This document shows, piece by piece, positions 7,423 through 15,898 of a DNA stretch of 64,000 nt. Positions within the stretch are counted from its first letter, which is position 1. Each line of letters begins with the position of its first letter. Made by a program: the position numbers and the translations under genes. The notes below the pieces were generated by a model. The model saw nothing but the letters and a program-made list of their open reading frames with translations, did not search any database and was not told the DNA's origin. Origin of the DNA: Arthrobacter sp. ERGS1:01 (GTDB lineage Bacteria > Actinomycetota > Actinomycetes > Actinomycetales > Micrococcaceae); NCBI RefSeq assembly GCF_001281315.1, contig NZ_CP012479.1:2790001-2854000 (forward strand), in the 5' to 3' direction.

Positions 7423-8150
7423 TTGGAGGGCGGGGCCACGGACAATTTCGCCAGGAGTTGTGGTTTCGTGGCGGCCAGGAGCGCGTCGCTGGGGCAGGCC
7501 AGCGTGACCACCAGGCCTGTTCCCGCGGTTCCCAGCACGCGGCCCCACACCGTGCTGGCCGGAACGCCCTTGCCGGCTCTCGTGGTGTAGCCCAGGAACG
7601 CGATGGTGGGCGATTTCCTGCCCGGTTCGGCGCTCCATGGCAGGCTGGCCTCGGCCAGCGAGCCGGGGACCAGCGACGGGATGAGGTACTCCATCAATCT
7701 CACGGTGGAGGCTTTGTCGTCCCCGGCCGTGACGAGCGGGCCCGTGGTGCCGTTGACCCAGTACGCCAGCTGACAGCCGGCCGCATTCGTATAACGGGTT
7801 TGCCCGGCAACATTGTTCATCCGCTGTGTCCATTCCGGCGCCGCCGGGCCGGGCCGGCCCAATGACGGCTGGCCGAGGGCATCGCTGAAGGCGACCGGCA
7901 CCCTGGCGGAGAGGGTGTTGCCGGCCGCAAAAGTCAGGTTCTTCGCGGCGACGGCGGCCGCGTCATGGCCGGCCTGGGTGGTGGGGGCGGCGAACGTGGG
8001 CGCCTGGCTGGGCGGCGCCGTCGTGCCGCCGGTGGCGGGCGCGGGGACCGTGACGGTACACCCGGCCAGGGCGATGGCGGCCACGGCTGCGCCGGCCATG
8101 GCAGCAAGGACACCGGCCCGCCCGCTCCGGGCCTGGAATCTCACGCCCAT
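7419..8150 (-). CDS. Putative lipoprotein of unknown function
   Basis: Predicted exported lipoprotein of 243 residues. The N-terminus has arginines, a long alanine-rich hydrophobic stretch and the lipobox ALAGC with Cys31. A Pro/Thr/Ala-rich linker follows to about residue 60, then a globular domain with one internal cysteine pair candidate (AAGCQLAYWV and TLACPSDALL). I do not recognise the domain; it resembles short actinobacterial surface lipoproteins. The start overlaps the end of the upstream lipid-kinase gene by ten bases, so the two are probably co-transcribed. The stop overlaps that of the convergent reductase gene. Confidence 0.72.
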   Translation of the reverse strand: MGVRFQARSGRAGVLAAMAGAAVAAIALAGCTVTVPAPATGGTTAPPSQAPTFAAPTTQAGHDAAAVAAKNLTFAAGNTLSARVPVAFSDALGQPSLGRPGPAAPEWTQRMNNVAGQTRYTNAAGCQLAYWVNGTTGPLVTAGDDKASTVRLMEYLIPSLVPGSLAEASLPWSAEPGRKSPTIAFLGYTTRAGKGVPASTVWGRVLGTAGTGLVVTLACPSDALLAATKPQLLAKLSVAPPSN

Positions 8151-9124
8151 ACGCGCAGTGCCCCCGGGTCCACCCGGACCGTGGCCGGCAGCGAGCCGAT
8201 CCGCTCGCCGTCGGCGTAAGCCACGAGCCCGGCCGAGTCCATGTCCACGGAGGTGACGCGCTCGATCGAGACCACGGGGTGTCCGGTGTGCCGGCCCGAA
8301 TAGACCAGCGGGTAGATGCGCAGGAACGTCAGCCGGGACACGGGCGCCACAATGAACAAATCCAGCAGGCCGTCGTCGGTCCTGGCATCGGGGGTGATCT
8401 TCATGCCGCCACCGATCGACGGGCCGTTGGACACCGAAATCAGCACGGCCCGCTCCTGCCGCGGCACGCCGTCCACCACCAGTGAATTGCTCAACGGCTT
8501 GAGCGTCGCCAGTTCCCGCAGGATGGCCAGGTTGTAGCGCATGGGCCCATGCGGCCACCGCCACCCGTTGGCGCGCTCGTTGACCAGCGCATCAAAGCCG
8601 GCGGACAGCGCGCACATGAACCAGACCGGACCGTTGCCGTCGCGATCGATCCGCCCCAGATCCAGGGCGCGCGGCTCCCCCTGGGCGGCTTTGAGGAAAT
8701 GCTCGACGGCGGCCGCCGGGTCCTTCGGGTCAAGGCCCAGGCCGCGGGCGGCATCGTTGCCGGTGCCGGCCGGAATGATGCCCAGGGGTATGGAGCGCCC
8801 GGCCAGCGCATTGACGCCCAGGTGGACCATGCCGTCGCCGCCCACCACGAGCAGCGCCTGCGCGCCGGAATCGAGTGCGGCGAGCACGGCGTCGCGCAAC
8901 TCGGCGTAGTTGCGCCGGCGCAACACGGTGACGGTGTGCCCGGCGGCCCGCAGGCGCTCGACCGCCATGTCGCCGACCTGGCCGGTCGTGTTGCTGCGGC
9001 GGCCGCCAAAGGCAGCCCGCGGGTTCACGGCGACGGCGATCGAAAGGATCCGGGCCCGGGCCTGCGGCGGGCCGGGCAGCGGAGGTGTGGTGGCGCCGTC
9101 GTCGGCGGAATGTGCGGCAGTCAT
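8141..9124 (-). CDS. Diacylglycerol/lipid kinase family protein
   Basis: Cytoplasmic lipid kinase of the DagK/YegS group, 327 residues, phosphorylating diacylglycerol or a related lipid with ATP. The N-terminal catalytic domain shows AVAVNPRAAFG, the nucleotide loop VVGGDGMVHLGVNAL (the usual GGDGT has Met in place of Thr) and IIPAGTGNDAARGLGL. The C-terminal beta-sandwich has ISVSNGPSIGGGM, DDGLLDLFIV and a final YADGERIG with LPATVRVDPGALRV, all family traits. The ATG at 9124 was chosen because the segment upstream to 9208 is not conserved; it lacks a strong ribosome site. It may partner the following lipoprotein gene. Confidence 0.88.
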   Translation of the reverse strand: MTAAHSADDGATTPPLPGPPQARARILSIAVAVNPRAAFGGRRSNTTGQVGDMAVERLRAAGHTVTVLRRRNYAELRDAVLAALDSGAQALLVVGGDGMVHLGVNALAGRSIPLGIIPAGTGNDAARGLGLDPKDPAAAVEHFLKAAQGEPRALDLGRIDRDGNGPVWFMCALSAGFDALVNERANGWRWPHGPMRYNLAILRELATLKPLSNSLVVDGVPRQERAVLISVSNGPSIGGGMKITPDARTDDGLLDLFIVAPVSRLTFLRIYPLVYSGRHTGHPVVSIERVTSVDMDSAGLVAYADGERIGSLPATVRVDPGALRVWA

Positions 9125-9232
9125 GGGAAAGCCAGTATGACAGCGCGAGGGCCCCGGGCGGAATTGAGTCTCCACACAGGGTGCCCCACTAGACTTGGGG
9201 CGCACCACCTGATGAATAGCGAAAGGTCACCG

Positions 9233-10204
9233 GTGAGCGAGAAGTACCTCACGCACTACCAGGTCCTGGGCGTCCCCAGCACTGCGACCGAACGCGAGAT
9301 CAAGATTGCGTACCGCAAGGCGGCCCGCCTGGCCCACCCCGACCACGGCGGCGACCCCGCGGTGTTCCGCAAGATCACCGAGGCGTACGAGGTCCTCGTC
9401 AACCCGGCCCAACGCCGGATCTACGACGGCTCCTATCAGGGCGCACCGGGGCGCACCGGCACAGCCGGCAGCTACGGGTCCCCCGGCCGCAGCGGCGGCG
9501 AACCGTTTTCCGGGGCCGGTTTCAGCGGCACCTTCACCACTCGCCCGTCGAAGGAAACCCGCAACACGGCCGGCGACCCGGCCATCTACGTCCCTGCCTA
9601 CGAGGACCTGCTCCCCGGCGAGGTGCCGATCCTGCCCCGGCCCACCGCCGCGCAGCCCGTCCACGGCGCACCCCGCAAGCGCGGCGTCTTTGGTGCCGCC
9701 TCACGGCTGGCCCGCGAAGCACGCACCGCCCAACTGATCATGCAGCAGGTACTCCCCGCCGTTCCGGCGGCACGGCTCATCAACGGCCTGACCGCCCCCG
9801 TCAACAACGGCTACCTGGACCACGTGCTCGTCTCCGGCTACCGCATGGCGATCGTCGGCTCCATGCTGGTGCCCAACGGCGCGTTCCGCTGGGATGGCGG
9901 CGTGCTGGTCCACGGCAGCAAGGTGGTGGCGCCGCCGCAACTCATCCCGGCCACCCGGCGCATGCAGGAGCTGTTCCCCGAATGCAACGTCACCGCCTGG
10001 GTGTGCGTGCACAGCAGCACGGGAAACCTGTTCGAACCCGTCATCGACTACGCCCGCGGCTCCGACCCCGACGGCTCCAACCTGGTGAACGTGGCCAACC
10101 CCGCCCGGTTCGTCCGCGAAGCCAAACACTTCCTCTCCTCCGGACCCACCCCCAACGTGGTGGACCTGCAGCTCCTGAGCAGGCTGCTCGGCGGCATGTA
10201 CTGA
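9233..10204 (+). CDS. J-domain protein with uncharacterised C-terminal domain
   Basis: Co-chaperone-like protein of about 323 residues. The J-domain is at residues 4-68: THYQVLGVPSTATEREI, AYRKAARLAHPDHGG with the essential HPD at 35-37, and YEVLVNPAQRRIYDGSY. A Gly/Ser-rich linker (70-115) follows. The C-terminal 190 residues (PAIYVPAYEDLLPGE, then NGYLDHVLVSGYRMAIVG, then CNVTAWVCVHSS) match no domain I can name; there is no zinc-finger or DnaJ C-terminal domain, so it is not canonical DnaJ. The GTG start at 9233 follows GAAAGG; an ATG at 9212 is the alternative. It is divergent from the lipid kinase. Confidence 0.85.
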   Translation: MSEKYLTHYQVLGVPSTATEREIKIAYRKAARLAHPDHGGDPAVFRKITEAYEVLVNPAQRRIYDGSYQGAPGRTGTAGSYGSPGRSGGEPFSGAGFSGTFTTRPSKETRNTAGDPAIYVPAYEDLLPGEVPILPRPTAAQPVHGAPRKRGVFGAASRLAREARTAQLIMQQVLPAVPAARLINGLTAPVNNGYLDHVLVSGYRMAIVGSMLVPNGAFRWDGGVLVHGSKVVAPPQLIPATRRMQELFPECNVTAWVCVHSSTGNLFEPVIDYARGSDPDGSNLVNVANPARFVREAKHFLSSGPTPNVVDLQLLSRLLGGMY

Positions 10205-10275
10205 GCCCCACCTGCCGGCCCGCACATCCGGGCAGCTGAGCAAACGCCTGTTCCCTCTACCGTTAGGATTGAACC

Positions 10276-10743
10276 GTGTTTCGCATCCTCTTCGTAACCC
10301 CCGAAATTCCCGGTAACACGGGCAACGCCATACGCCTGGCCGCCATTACCGGGGCGGAGCTGCACCTGGTGGAGCCGTTGGGCTTTGACTTTTCCGACGC
10401 CAAGCTGCGCCGCGCCGGCCTGGATTACCACGACCTCGCGGTCGTCACCGTCCACAAGACGCTTGACGCCGCCTGGGAGGCCCTGGCCCCGGAGCGCGTC
10501 TTTGCGTTCACGGCCGACGGCGAAGCCGGCTACGCGGACATCGCCTACCAGGCCGGCGACGTGCTCATGTTTGGCCGCGAATCCGAGGGCCTGCCCGAGG
10601 ACGTCAAGCACGATCCCCGCGTGACCAGCCGGGTCCGACTGCCCATGCTTCCGTCGCTGCGGTCCCTGAACCTGGCCAATGCGGCCTCGATTGCCGTGTA
10701 TGAGGCCTGGCGGCAGAACGGTTTTGCCGGCGCCAAGCTCTAG
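10276..10743 (+). CDS. trmL: tRNA (cytidine/uridine-2'-O)-methyltransferase TrmL (SPOUT)
   Basis: SPOUT-fold enzyme of 155 residues that methylates the ribose at wobble position 34 of certain leucine tRNAs using S-adenosylmethionine. Signatures are FVTPEIPGNTGNAIRLAA at the N-terminus, VEPLGF, LMFGRESEGLPEDV in the middle and the trefoil-knot SAM site RLPMLPSLRSLNLANAAS near the C-terminus. The length is typical of the minimal single-domain TrmL. The GTG start gives FRILFVTPEIPGN directly. It appears to be a single-gene unit between the J-domain gene and the methyltransferase. Confidence 0.95.
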   Translation: MFRILFVTPEIPGNTGNAIRLAAITGAELHLVEPLGFDFSDAKLRRAGLDYHDLAVVTVHKTLDAAWEALAPERVFAFTADGEAGYADIAYQAGDVLMFGRESEGLPEDVKHDPRVTSRVRLPMLPSLRSLNLANAASIAVYEAWRQNGFAGAKL

Positions 10744-10809
10744 CCACCCATCCCGGGCCCGCACCCAAAGCTACGGCCCACATCAGCAGTTCACCCCTTG
10801 GAGGTATGC

Positions 10810-11613
10810 ATGTCCGCTCGCGATCCCGGCCTGGCTTTCACCGACGGCGCCCTGCAATTCGAGGCGTGGTCCGACAAACTCTGGGACCCCATGGGCCGCG
10901 ACGTGGTCCAGGCAGCTCGGCTGCAGCCGGGCGAGAAAGTGCTCGATGCCTGCTGCGGCACCGGTGCCGCCACTATTCCGGCGGCCCTGGCCGTGGGCCC
11001 GGACGGCACGGTCGACGGCGTCGACCTCTCCACCGGGCTGCTGCGCATCGCGGCCGCCAACCTGGCCGAGCGCCGCATCCTCAACACCACGCTGACCGAG
11101 GCCGACGTCACGCAGTGGCGCGGCCACCGCACCTTTGACGCGGTGCTGTGCTCGTACAGCATGTTCTTCTTTGCCGACATGGAATCCGGCGTGGAGCACC
11201 TGGCCTCCATGCTGCGCCCCGGCGGCCGGCTCGTCACGAGCACGTGGATCGAGGGCGCGCTGGAGCCGTTTGCCGGGCTGATCCTGGAAGCCGCCATCAA
11301 AGAACGCCCGCGGCTGGCCGGCGTGGTGCCGCTGGCCAACCAAAACATGGCCAAGATCGACTCCGCGGACTCCCTCGCCGGCTGGCTGGCGGCGCGCGGC
11401 CTGGCGGACGTGGAAGTTTCCACCCATCCGCTCACGCTCACGGTGGACGACGCCATGGCCTGGGACCTGGTCATGGGCAGCGGCTGGCGCACCCTGCTCC
11501 CCCGCGACCCCGACGCAATCGCCCGGGTCCGCCGCGAGTTCATCAAGTCAGTCGGCCCGCAGGTCACGATGAACTCGGACGCCCTGATCGGCATCGGCAC
11601 CGTCCCGGCTTAA
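10810..11613 (+). CDS. Class I SAM-dependent methyltransferase
   Basis: Methyltransferase of 267 residues, substrate unknown. The ATG at 10810 follows a good GGAGGT site. The Rossmann SAM-binding fold is clear: motif I VLDACCGTGAATIPAA at about residues 43-58, the acidic residue in VDGVDLSTG, then FDAVLCSYSMFFF and LRPGGRLVTSTW. It looks like the UbiE/arsenite/quinone methyltransferase group. The C-terminal half (SLAGWLAARGLADVEV, then a helical tail) is the usual variable lid. No adjacent gene points to a pathway. It ends just before the long palindromic terminator shared with the convergent etfA. Confidence 0.85.
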   Translation: MSARDPGLAFTDGALQFEAWSDKLWDPMGRDVVQAARLQPGEKVLDACCGTGAATIPAALAVGPDGTVDGVDLSTGLLRIAAANLAERRILNTTLTEADVTQWRGHRTFDAVLCSYSMFFFADMESGVEHLASMLRPGGRLVTSTWIEGALEPFAGLILEAAIKERPRLAGVVPLANQNMAKIDSADSLAGWLAARGLADVEVSTHPLTLTVDDAMAWDLVMGSGWRTLLPRDPDAIARVRREFIKSVGPQVTMNSDALIGIGTVPA

Positions 11614-11617
11614 ACAA

Positions 11618-11671
11618 AAAAGGGTCTCGACGGGCTCGACCACCGGTGGTCGAGCCCGTCGAGACCCTTTT
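11618..11671. terminator. Perfect 54-base palindrome shared by converging genes (inverted family-A pair)
   Basis: Positions 11618-11644 and 11645-11671 are exact reverse complements with no spacer. Four A's begin the left arm and four T's end the right arm, so either strand can form a hairpin followed by a short U-run. Each arm is a family-A repeat (GGTCTCGACGGGCTCGACCA). It starts 4 bases after the methyltransferase stop and ends 5 bases from the etfA stop. Confidence 0.9.
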
Positions 11672-11676
11672 GCGAA

Positions 11677-12645
11677 TTAGGCCCTGCGGCGCTTGATCTC
11701 CTCGACGGCCTGCGGCAGCACCTTGAACAGGTCGCCCACAATGCCGAAGTCGGCGATCTCGAAGATCGGCGATTCGGAGTCCTTGTTCACAGCCACGATC
11801 ACCTTCGACGTCTGCATTCCGGCCTTTTGCTGGATGGCGCCGGAGATGCCCACGGAGATGTACAGCTGCGGGGACACCTTCTTGCCGGTCTGGCCCACCT
11901 GGGCGGCGTGCGAGATCCAGCCGGCATCCGTGGCGGCACGTGAGGCACCGACCGCGGCACCGAGCACGTCGGCCAGCTCCTCGACCGGGCCAAAGTCGCC
12001 GTCCACACCGCGGCCGCCGGCCACCACGATGCGGGCGTCCTCCAGCTCGGGGCGGCCGGACGCGGCGCGCGGGGTGCGGGTGACGATGCGGGCGGCCAAG
12101 CTGGCCGGGGCGAACGCCACGTCCAGAACCTCGACGGCGGGCACGGCAGCCTCCGCGGCAGCAGCGGCCTCAACGCTGTGGGACTTGACGCTGATGACGG
12201 CGACGGCGGACGTTGCCCGCGCCTCCACCGTGTAGGAACCGGCCAGGACCGACTTGTGCACCACCAAGGTGCCGGCGTCGAGGGTCACGGAGACGGCGTC
12301 GGTGATGACGCCGGCGTTCAGCGCCACGCCGGCGCGGGCCGCGATTTCCTTGCCCTGCGGGCCGTTGTCCACCAGCACGGCGGACGCGCCCACGGCGGCG
12401 GCGGCTGCTGCCACGAGGTCGGCCTTCGGGGCCACCAGGAACTGGCCCAGTTCGGCCTGCTCGGAATGCAGCACGCGGCTCACGCCGTAGGCGCCCAGCT
12501 CGGCGGCCACCTCGGCGCTGACCGCACCGGCCACGACGGCCACCGGCTCGCCGGCGCCGCGGGCCAGCGTCAGCAGCTGGTGTGTCACGGGGTGCAGGGT
12601 GCCGGGTGCGTCGGTCTGGTCAATGAAAACAACAATTGCACTCAT
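11677..12645 (-). CDS. etfA: Electron transfer flavoprotein alpha subunit (first copy)
   Basis: Large subunit of the ETF heterodimer, 322 residues, binding FAD and passing electrons from acyl-CoA and other dehydrogenases toward the quinone pool. The N-terminal domain starts [13 protein letters not shown]. The C-terminal FAD domain shows [74 protein letters not shown] and [15 protein letters not shown], the classic EtfA motifs. It lies nine bases after etfB. The cysteine desulfurase, etfA, etfB order on one strand resembles mycobacteria, supporting this as the housekeeping ETF; a second pair is at 33-35 kb. Confidence 0.96.
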   Translation of the reverse strand: MSAIVVFIDQTDAPGTLHPVTHQLLTLARGAGEPVAVVAGAVSAEVAAELGAYGVSRVLHSEQAELGQFLVAPKADLVAAAAAAVGASAVLVDNGPQGKEIAARAGVALNAGVITDAVSVTLDAGTLVVHKSVLAGSYTVEARATSAVAVISVKSHSVEAAAAAEAAVPAVEVLDVAFAPASLAARIVTRTPRAASGRPELEDARIVVAGGRGVDGDFGPVEELADVLGAAVGASRAATDAGWISHAAQVGQTGKKVSPQLYISVGISGAIQQKAGMQTSKVIVAVNKDSESPIFEIADFGIVGDLFKVLPQAVEEIKRRRA

Positions 12646-12654
12646 GAGTGGTCC

Positions 12655-13461
12655 TTAGATCAGTTTCTGCGCGGCCAGGAAGTCGACGAGGGCAATGCCG
12701 GCGTCGCCCGAATCGGTGATGATGGTTCCGGCCGTACGGGCAGGGCGCTCCGCGGCGGTCGTGACCTGCGTCAGCGAGCCGGCATGGCCAACAGCGTCCG
12801 CGGACAGCCCGATCTCGGCCAGCGAGAGGGTGGTGATCTTCTTCTTCTTGGCCGCCAAGATGCCCTTGAAGTTGGGGTAGCGGGGCTCGTTGGCCTGGTC
12901 GGTGACGGAGACGAGGGCCGGCAGCTGGGCTTGGATCTCCTCGGTGACGTCGTCGCCGTCGCGCTTTGCGCTCACGGTGCGGCCATCCACCTCGAGGGAG
13001 GAGGCGAAGGTGATCTGGGCCAGGCCCAGGCGGGCGGCCAGCTGGGCCGGCACGATGGAGGTTTCACCGTCGGTGGACGCCATCCCGGTGATGACCAGGT
13101 CCACGGGGCCAAGGGTCTTGATGGCGGCGGCGAGGGCCAGGGACGTGGCCGAGGCGTCGGAGCCCGCGAGTGCTTCGTCGCTGATGTGCAGGCCGTCCGT
13201 GGCACCAATCTGCAGGGATTTCTTGACGGCGGCTGCGGCGGAGGCCGGGCCGATCGTCAGGGCCGTGACCGTGTTGCCGCCCTTGGCGCCGCCGCGGGCG
13301 TCCGTGAGGGCCAGGGCCGCTTCCAGCGCGTACTCGTCAAGTTCGGAGAGGATGCTCTCGTCGCGGTCAATGCGGTGGTTTTCACCTGTGAGGTGGCGGT
13401 CAAATTGCGTGTCTGGCACGTATTTGACCAGTACCACAATGTTCAGTGCTGAGTTTTCCAC
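12655..13461 (-). CDS. etfB: Electron transfer flavoprotein beta subunit (first copy)
   Basis: Small ETF subunit of about 268 residues, binding AMP structurally. Visible are LNIVVLVKYVPDTQFDRHL, the ESILSELDEYALEAAL helix and the recognition-loop region LEVDGRTVSAKRDGDDVTEE, then PALVSVTDQANEPRYPNFKG followed by AAKKKKI. The GTG at 13459-13461 is preferred because AAAGGA lies five bases upstream and it brings the start nearest the usual MKIVVLVK. The ATG at 13479 would add six residues and lacks a well-spaced site. It is the first gene of the etfBA pair. The gap to the divergent exporter ATPase holds no obvious operator. Confidence 0.94.
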   Translation of the reverse strand: MENSALNIVVLVKYVPDTQFDRHLTGENHRIDRDESILSELDEYALEAALALTDARGGAKGGNTVTALTIGPASAAAAVKKSLQIGATDGLHISDEALAGSDASATSLALAAAIKTLGPVDLVITGMASTDGETSIVPAQLAARLGLAQITFASSLEVDGRTVSAKRDGDDVTEEIQAQLPALVSVTDQANEPRYPNFKGILAAKKKKITTLSLAEIGLSADAVGHAGSLTQVTTAAERPARTAGTIITDSGDAGIALVDFLAAQKLI

Positions 13462-13712
13462 TACTGTCCTTTGTGTCATGGACGGTCGGCTCCGGTCCCC
13501 GTGCCCAGTGGTGGGCAGGATCCCCGGGTTCGTCCTTGGCCTTGCCCGTTACAGCTTAGTTCGTGCCGGGCCGGAGCCGGAATTTCATGGGTCGATTCTT
13601 TACTTCCCGCCGCACGGGATCCCGCCGCTCCTCCCCCGGGATGAGGGCGGCCGGCCGGCATTCCGCCCGCGGCCCGATGCCGGCGCACCCCCGCCCCGGG
13701 CACAGTGGAAGC

Positions 13713-14495
13713 ATGAGAACAGCTACTTTGAGCGCACGCTCCCTCACCAAGCGCTACGGCGCCGGCAAGGCCCTGGACAATGTCTCGGTGGACATTGCCG
13801 CCGGCGAGTCGGTGGCCGTCATGGGTGCTTCCGGTTCCGGCAAGACGACCCTCCTGCACACCCTGGCCGGCATCACCTCCCCCGATTCCGGGCAGGTCAG
13901 CTACAACGGCATCGACGTCACGGCCCTGAATGAGACCGGCCGGTCCAAACTGCGCCGGGAACAATTTGGCTTCGTCTTCCAGGCCGGGCTGCTCATCCCG
14001 GAGCTGACGGCGCTTGAAAACGTGGCCCTGGCCCTGATGCTCAACGGTCTCTCCCGCCGCGACGCCGAGGCGGAGTCGGCGCTCTGGCTGGCCCGGCTGG
14101 GCCTGGCCGGCATGGAAAACAGGCGCATGGGGGAACTCTCCGGCGGCCAGGCACAGCGCGTCGCGATCGCCCGCGCCCAGGTGACGGGCGCCGGCGTCGT
14201 CTTTGCCGACGAACCCACCGGCGCCCTTGACTCGCACACCTCCGCCGACGTCATGACGGCCCTCCTGCAGGCCACCTCCGGCCGCGGCCGCACCCTGGTG
14301 GTGGTCACGCACGATCCCACGGTCGCCGCCCGCTGTGCCCGCACCCTTTTCATGCACGACGGCGTCCTGTCCCCCGCGCCGCCGGCCCGCCCGGCCGAGG
14401 TGGCAGGTACCGGCGGCGGAAACCTCACGGCTCCCGCTGCTGGCAATCCCGACGCCGGCACCACGTTCATGGCCGGGCCGCGGGGTGCCCAATGA
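13713..14495 (+). CDS. ABC transporter ATP-binding protein (MacB/LolD type)
   Basis: ATPase subunit of 260 residues energising the FtsX-like permease encoded next. Motifs are Walker A GASGSGKT at residues 38-45, Q-loop FVFQAGLLIPEL, signature [16 protein letters not shown], Walker B VVFADEPTGALD and the H-loop VVTHD. The ordinary domain ends near residue 215; an extra Ala/Pro/Gly-rich tail of about 40 residues follows. The ATG at 13713 gives the standard N-terminus MRTATLSARSLTKRYG; in-frame sequence upstream is not conserved. The stop overlaps the permease start (ATGA). Such pairs typically export peptides or lipids, or act as antimicrobial-resistance and stress pumps; the cargo is not evident. 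Confidence 0.9.
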   Translation: MRTATLSARSLTKRYGAGKALDNVSVDIAAGESVAVMGASGSGKTTLLHTLAGITSPDSGQVSYNGIDVTALNETGRSKLRREQFGFVFQAGLLIPELTALENVALALMLNGLSRRDAEAESALWLARLGLAGMENRRMGELSGGQAQRVAIARAQVTGAGVVFADEPTGALDSHTSADVMTALLQATSGRGRTLVVVTHDPTVAARCARTLFMHDGVLSPAPPARPAEVAGTGGGNLTAPAAGNPDAGTTFMAGPRGAQ

Positions 14496-15832
14496 AAACC
14501 GTGCTGCCCGTGCTGTGGCTCCTGTCCCGGCCGGCACCGGGCAGCAAGGCCGTCACGGCGCTGCCGGCCACCGCCTTTGCGCTGGTCACCGCCCTGCTGC
14601 TGACGGTGCTGGCCGGGGCCTTGAGCTTCTTCACCAACGCCCCCGCAGATGACCCGTCCGGCACGGCGGGCGCATACCAAAACCTTGCCCTGGTGGCGCT
14701 GGCCCTGCTCGTCATGCCGCTGCTGACGCTGGGCGGTTCCGCCGCCCGGCTGTCCGCGCGCCGCCGCGACGAACGCCTGTCCACGCTGCGGCTGCTGGGC
14801 GCCACCCCGGCACTCGTGGGCGTGTTGACGGTGGTGGAGTCCACCGTGATTGCCGCCGCCGGCATCCTGGCGGGCACGGTGCTGTACGCGGCGGCAGTCC
14901 CCGCCGTGGCGCTCATTCCCTTCCAGGGCAAGCCGCTGGGCATGGCGGCGCTGTGGCTGCATCCCCTGGTCCTGGGGGCGGCCGAGGGATCGCTGTTGCT
15001 GCTGGCCGCCGTGAGCGCCGCGATCGGGCTGCGCCAGGTGGTCCTCTCGCCGCTCGGCGTGCGCACCCGGCAAAAAGCCCCCGCCGTGCATTGGGTGCGG
15101 ATCGCACTGGGGGCCGGGGCCGGCGTCGTGCTTTATATGGTCATGAGCACGCTGACCGCGAGCGGGTCTGCGGCCGTCATGGTCCTGATATTGGTGGGTG
15201 TCTTTGCCGGCGGCCTGGCGCTGCTGAACCTGGTGGGACCGTTCCTGCTCAAGTGGACGGCGGGGCGGTCCGCCCGCACGGCGGCCACCCCCGCCAAGCT
15301 GCTGGCGGCGCGCACCATCCTCGAATCGCCCAAGGCCGCGTGGCGTCAGGTCAGCGGGCTGGCCATGACAAGTTTTGTGGCCGTCGTGGCAGGCACCGGC
15401 CTGGCCGTCATCGACGGGGCGGGCGCGGGCGGCAACGCACCCGAGGCCAACCTGTTCACCGACATGCGCACCGGGGTGCTCATCACGGTGGTGGAGTCGT
15501 TCGTGCTGGTGGCGTGCAGTGCGGGTGTCAATGCCGCGGCGGCCGTCCTTGACCGGCGCGATCTTTATGTCAGCCTTGACCGGCTGGGCATGCCGCGCGG
15601 CGTCATGGAGGCTGCCCGCCAACGCGCCGTCATGGCGCCGGTGCGGTTCGTCACCGTGGGCTCGGCGGCGTTTTCGGCGGTGCTCCTGTTCCCGCTGACG
15701 GGCCTGGCCCTGATCGTTGCCCCGCTTTCGCTGGCCGTCATTGCCGGGGTCCTGGCCGGCGGGATGGGGCTGGTCTGGCTTGGACTGGCTGCCACGAAGC
15801 CGGTCCTGGGCCGCGTCCTCGCCGAAGCTTAA
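14492..15832 (+). CDS. FtsX-like ABC permease
   Basis: Membrane protein of 446 residues. Hydrophobic segments appear at about 24-45 (TAFALVTALLLTVLAGALSF), 68-87, 115-140 and 160-180, with a second cluster from about 200 to 250 and three more from 300 to the C-terminus. This arrangement fits two four-helix FtsX modules without a large extracellular domain, close to BceB/YtrF-like or MacB-like permeases of actinobacteria. SARRRDERLSTLRLLGATP is the typical conserved cytoplasmic loop of FtsX domains, and SLDRLGMPRGVMEAARQR repeats the motif in the second half. It is translationally coupled to the ATPase gene. Ligand unknown. Confidence 0.86.
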   Translation: MKTVLPVLWLLSRPAPGSKAVTALPATAFALVTALLLTVLAGALSFFTNAPADDPSGTAGAYQNLALVALALLVMPLLTLGGSAARLSARRRDERLSTLRLLGATPALVGVLTVVESTVIAAAGILAGTVLYAAAVPAVALIPFQGKPLGMAALWLHPLVLGAAEGSLLLLAAVSAAIGLRQVVLSPLGVRTRQKAPAVHWVRIALGAGAGVVLYMVMSTLTASGSAAVMVLILVGVFAGGLALLNLVGPFLLKWTAGRSARTAATPAKLLAARTILESPKAAWRQVSGLAMTSFVAVVAGTGLAVIDGAGAGGNAPEANLFTDMRTGVLITVVESFVLVACSAGVNAAAAVLDRRDLYVSLDRLGMPRGVMEAARQRAVMAPVRFVTVGSAAFSAVLLFPLTGLALIVAPLSLAVIAGVLAGGMGLVWLGLAATKPVLGRVLAEA

Positions 15833-15841
15833 CGCCTGAGA

Positions 15842-15889
15842 ACCAGTGAAGGACCGGCCCCCACGTTCGGGGGCTGGTCCTTCACTGGT
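15842..15889. terminator. Bidirectional hairpin between the FtsX and HtrA genes
   Basis: Arms 15842-15862 and 15869-15889 (21 bases each) pair fully with one G-U wobble around a six-base loop ACGTTC. It begins 10 bases after the permease stop and ends 10 bases from the convergent HtrA stop. There is no strong T-run. Confidence 0.8.
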
Positions 15890-15898
15890 GGCGGATGG

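Noticed and set aside
13901..15622. Long minus-strand frame opposite the ABC ATPase and FtsX genes
   Set aside because: The product is His/Gln/Arg/Gly-rich low complexity with no domain, and the plus strand has clear Walker and FtsX motifs.
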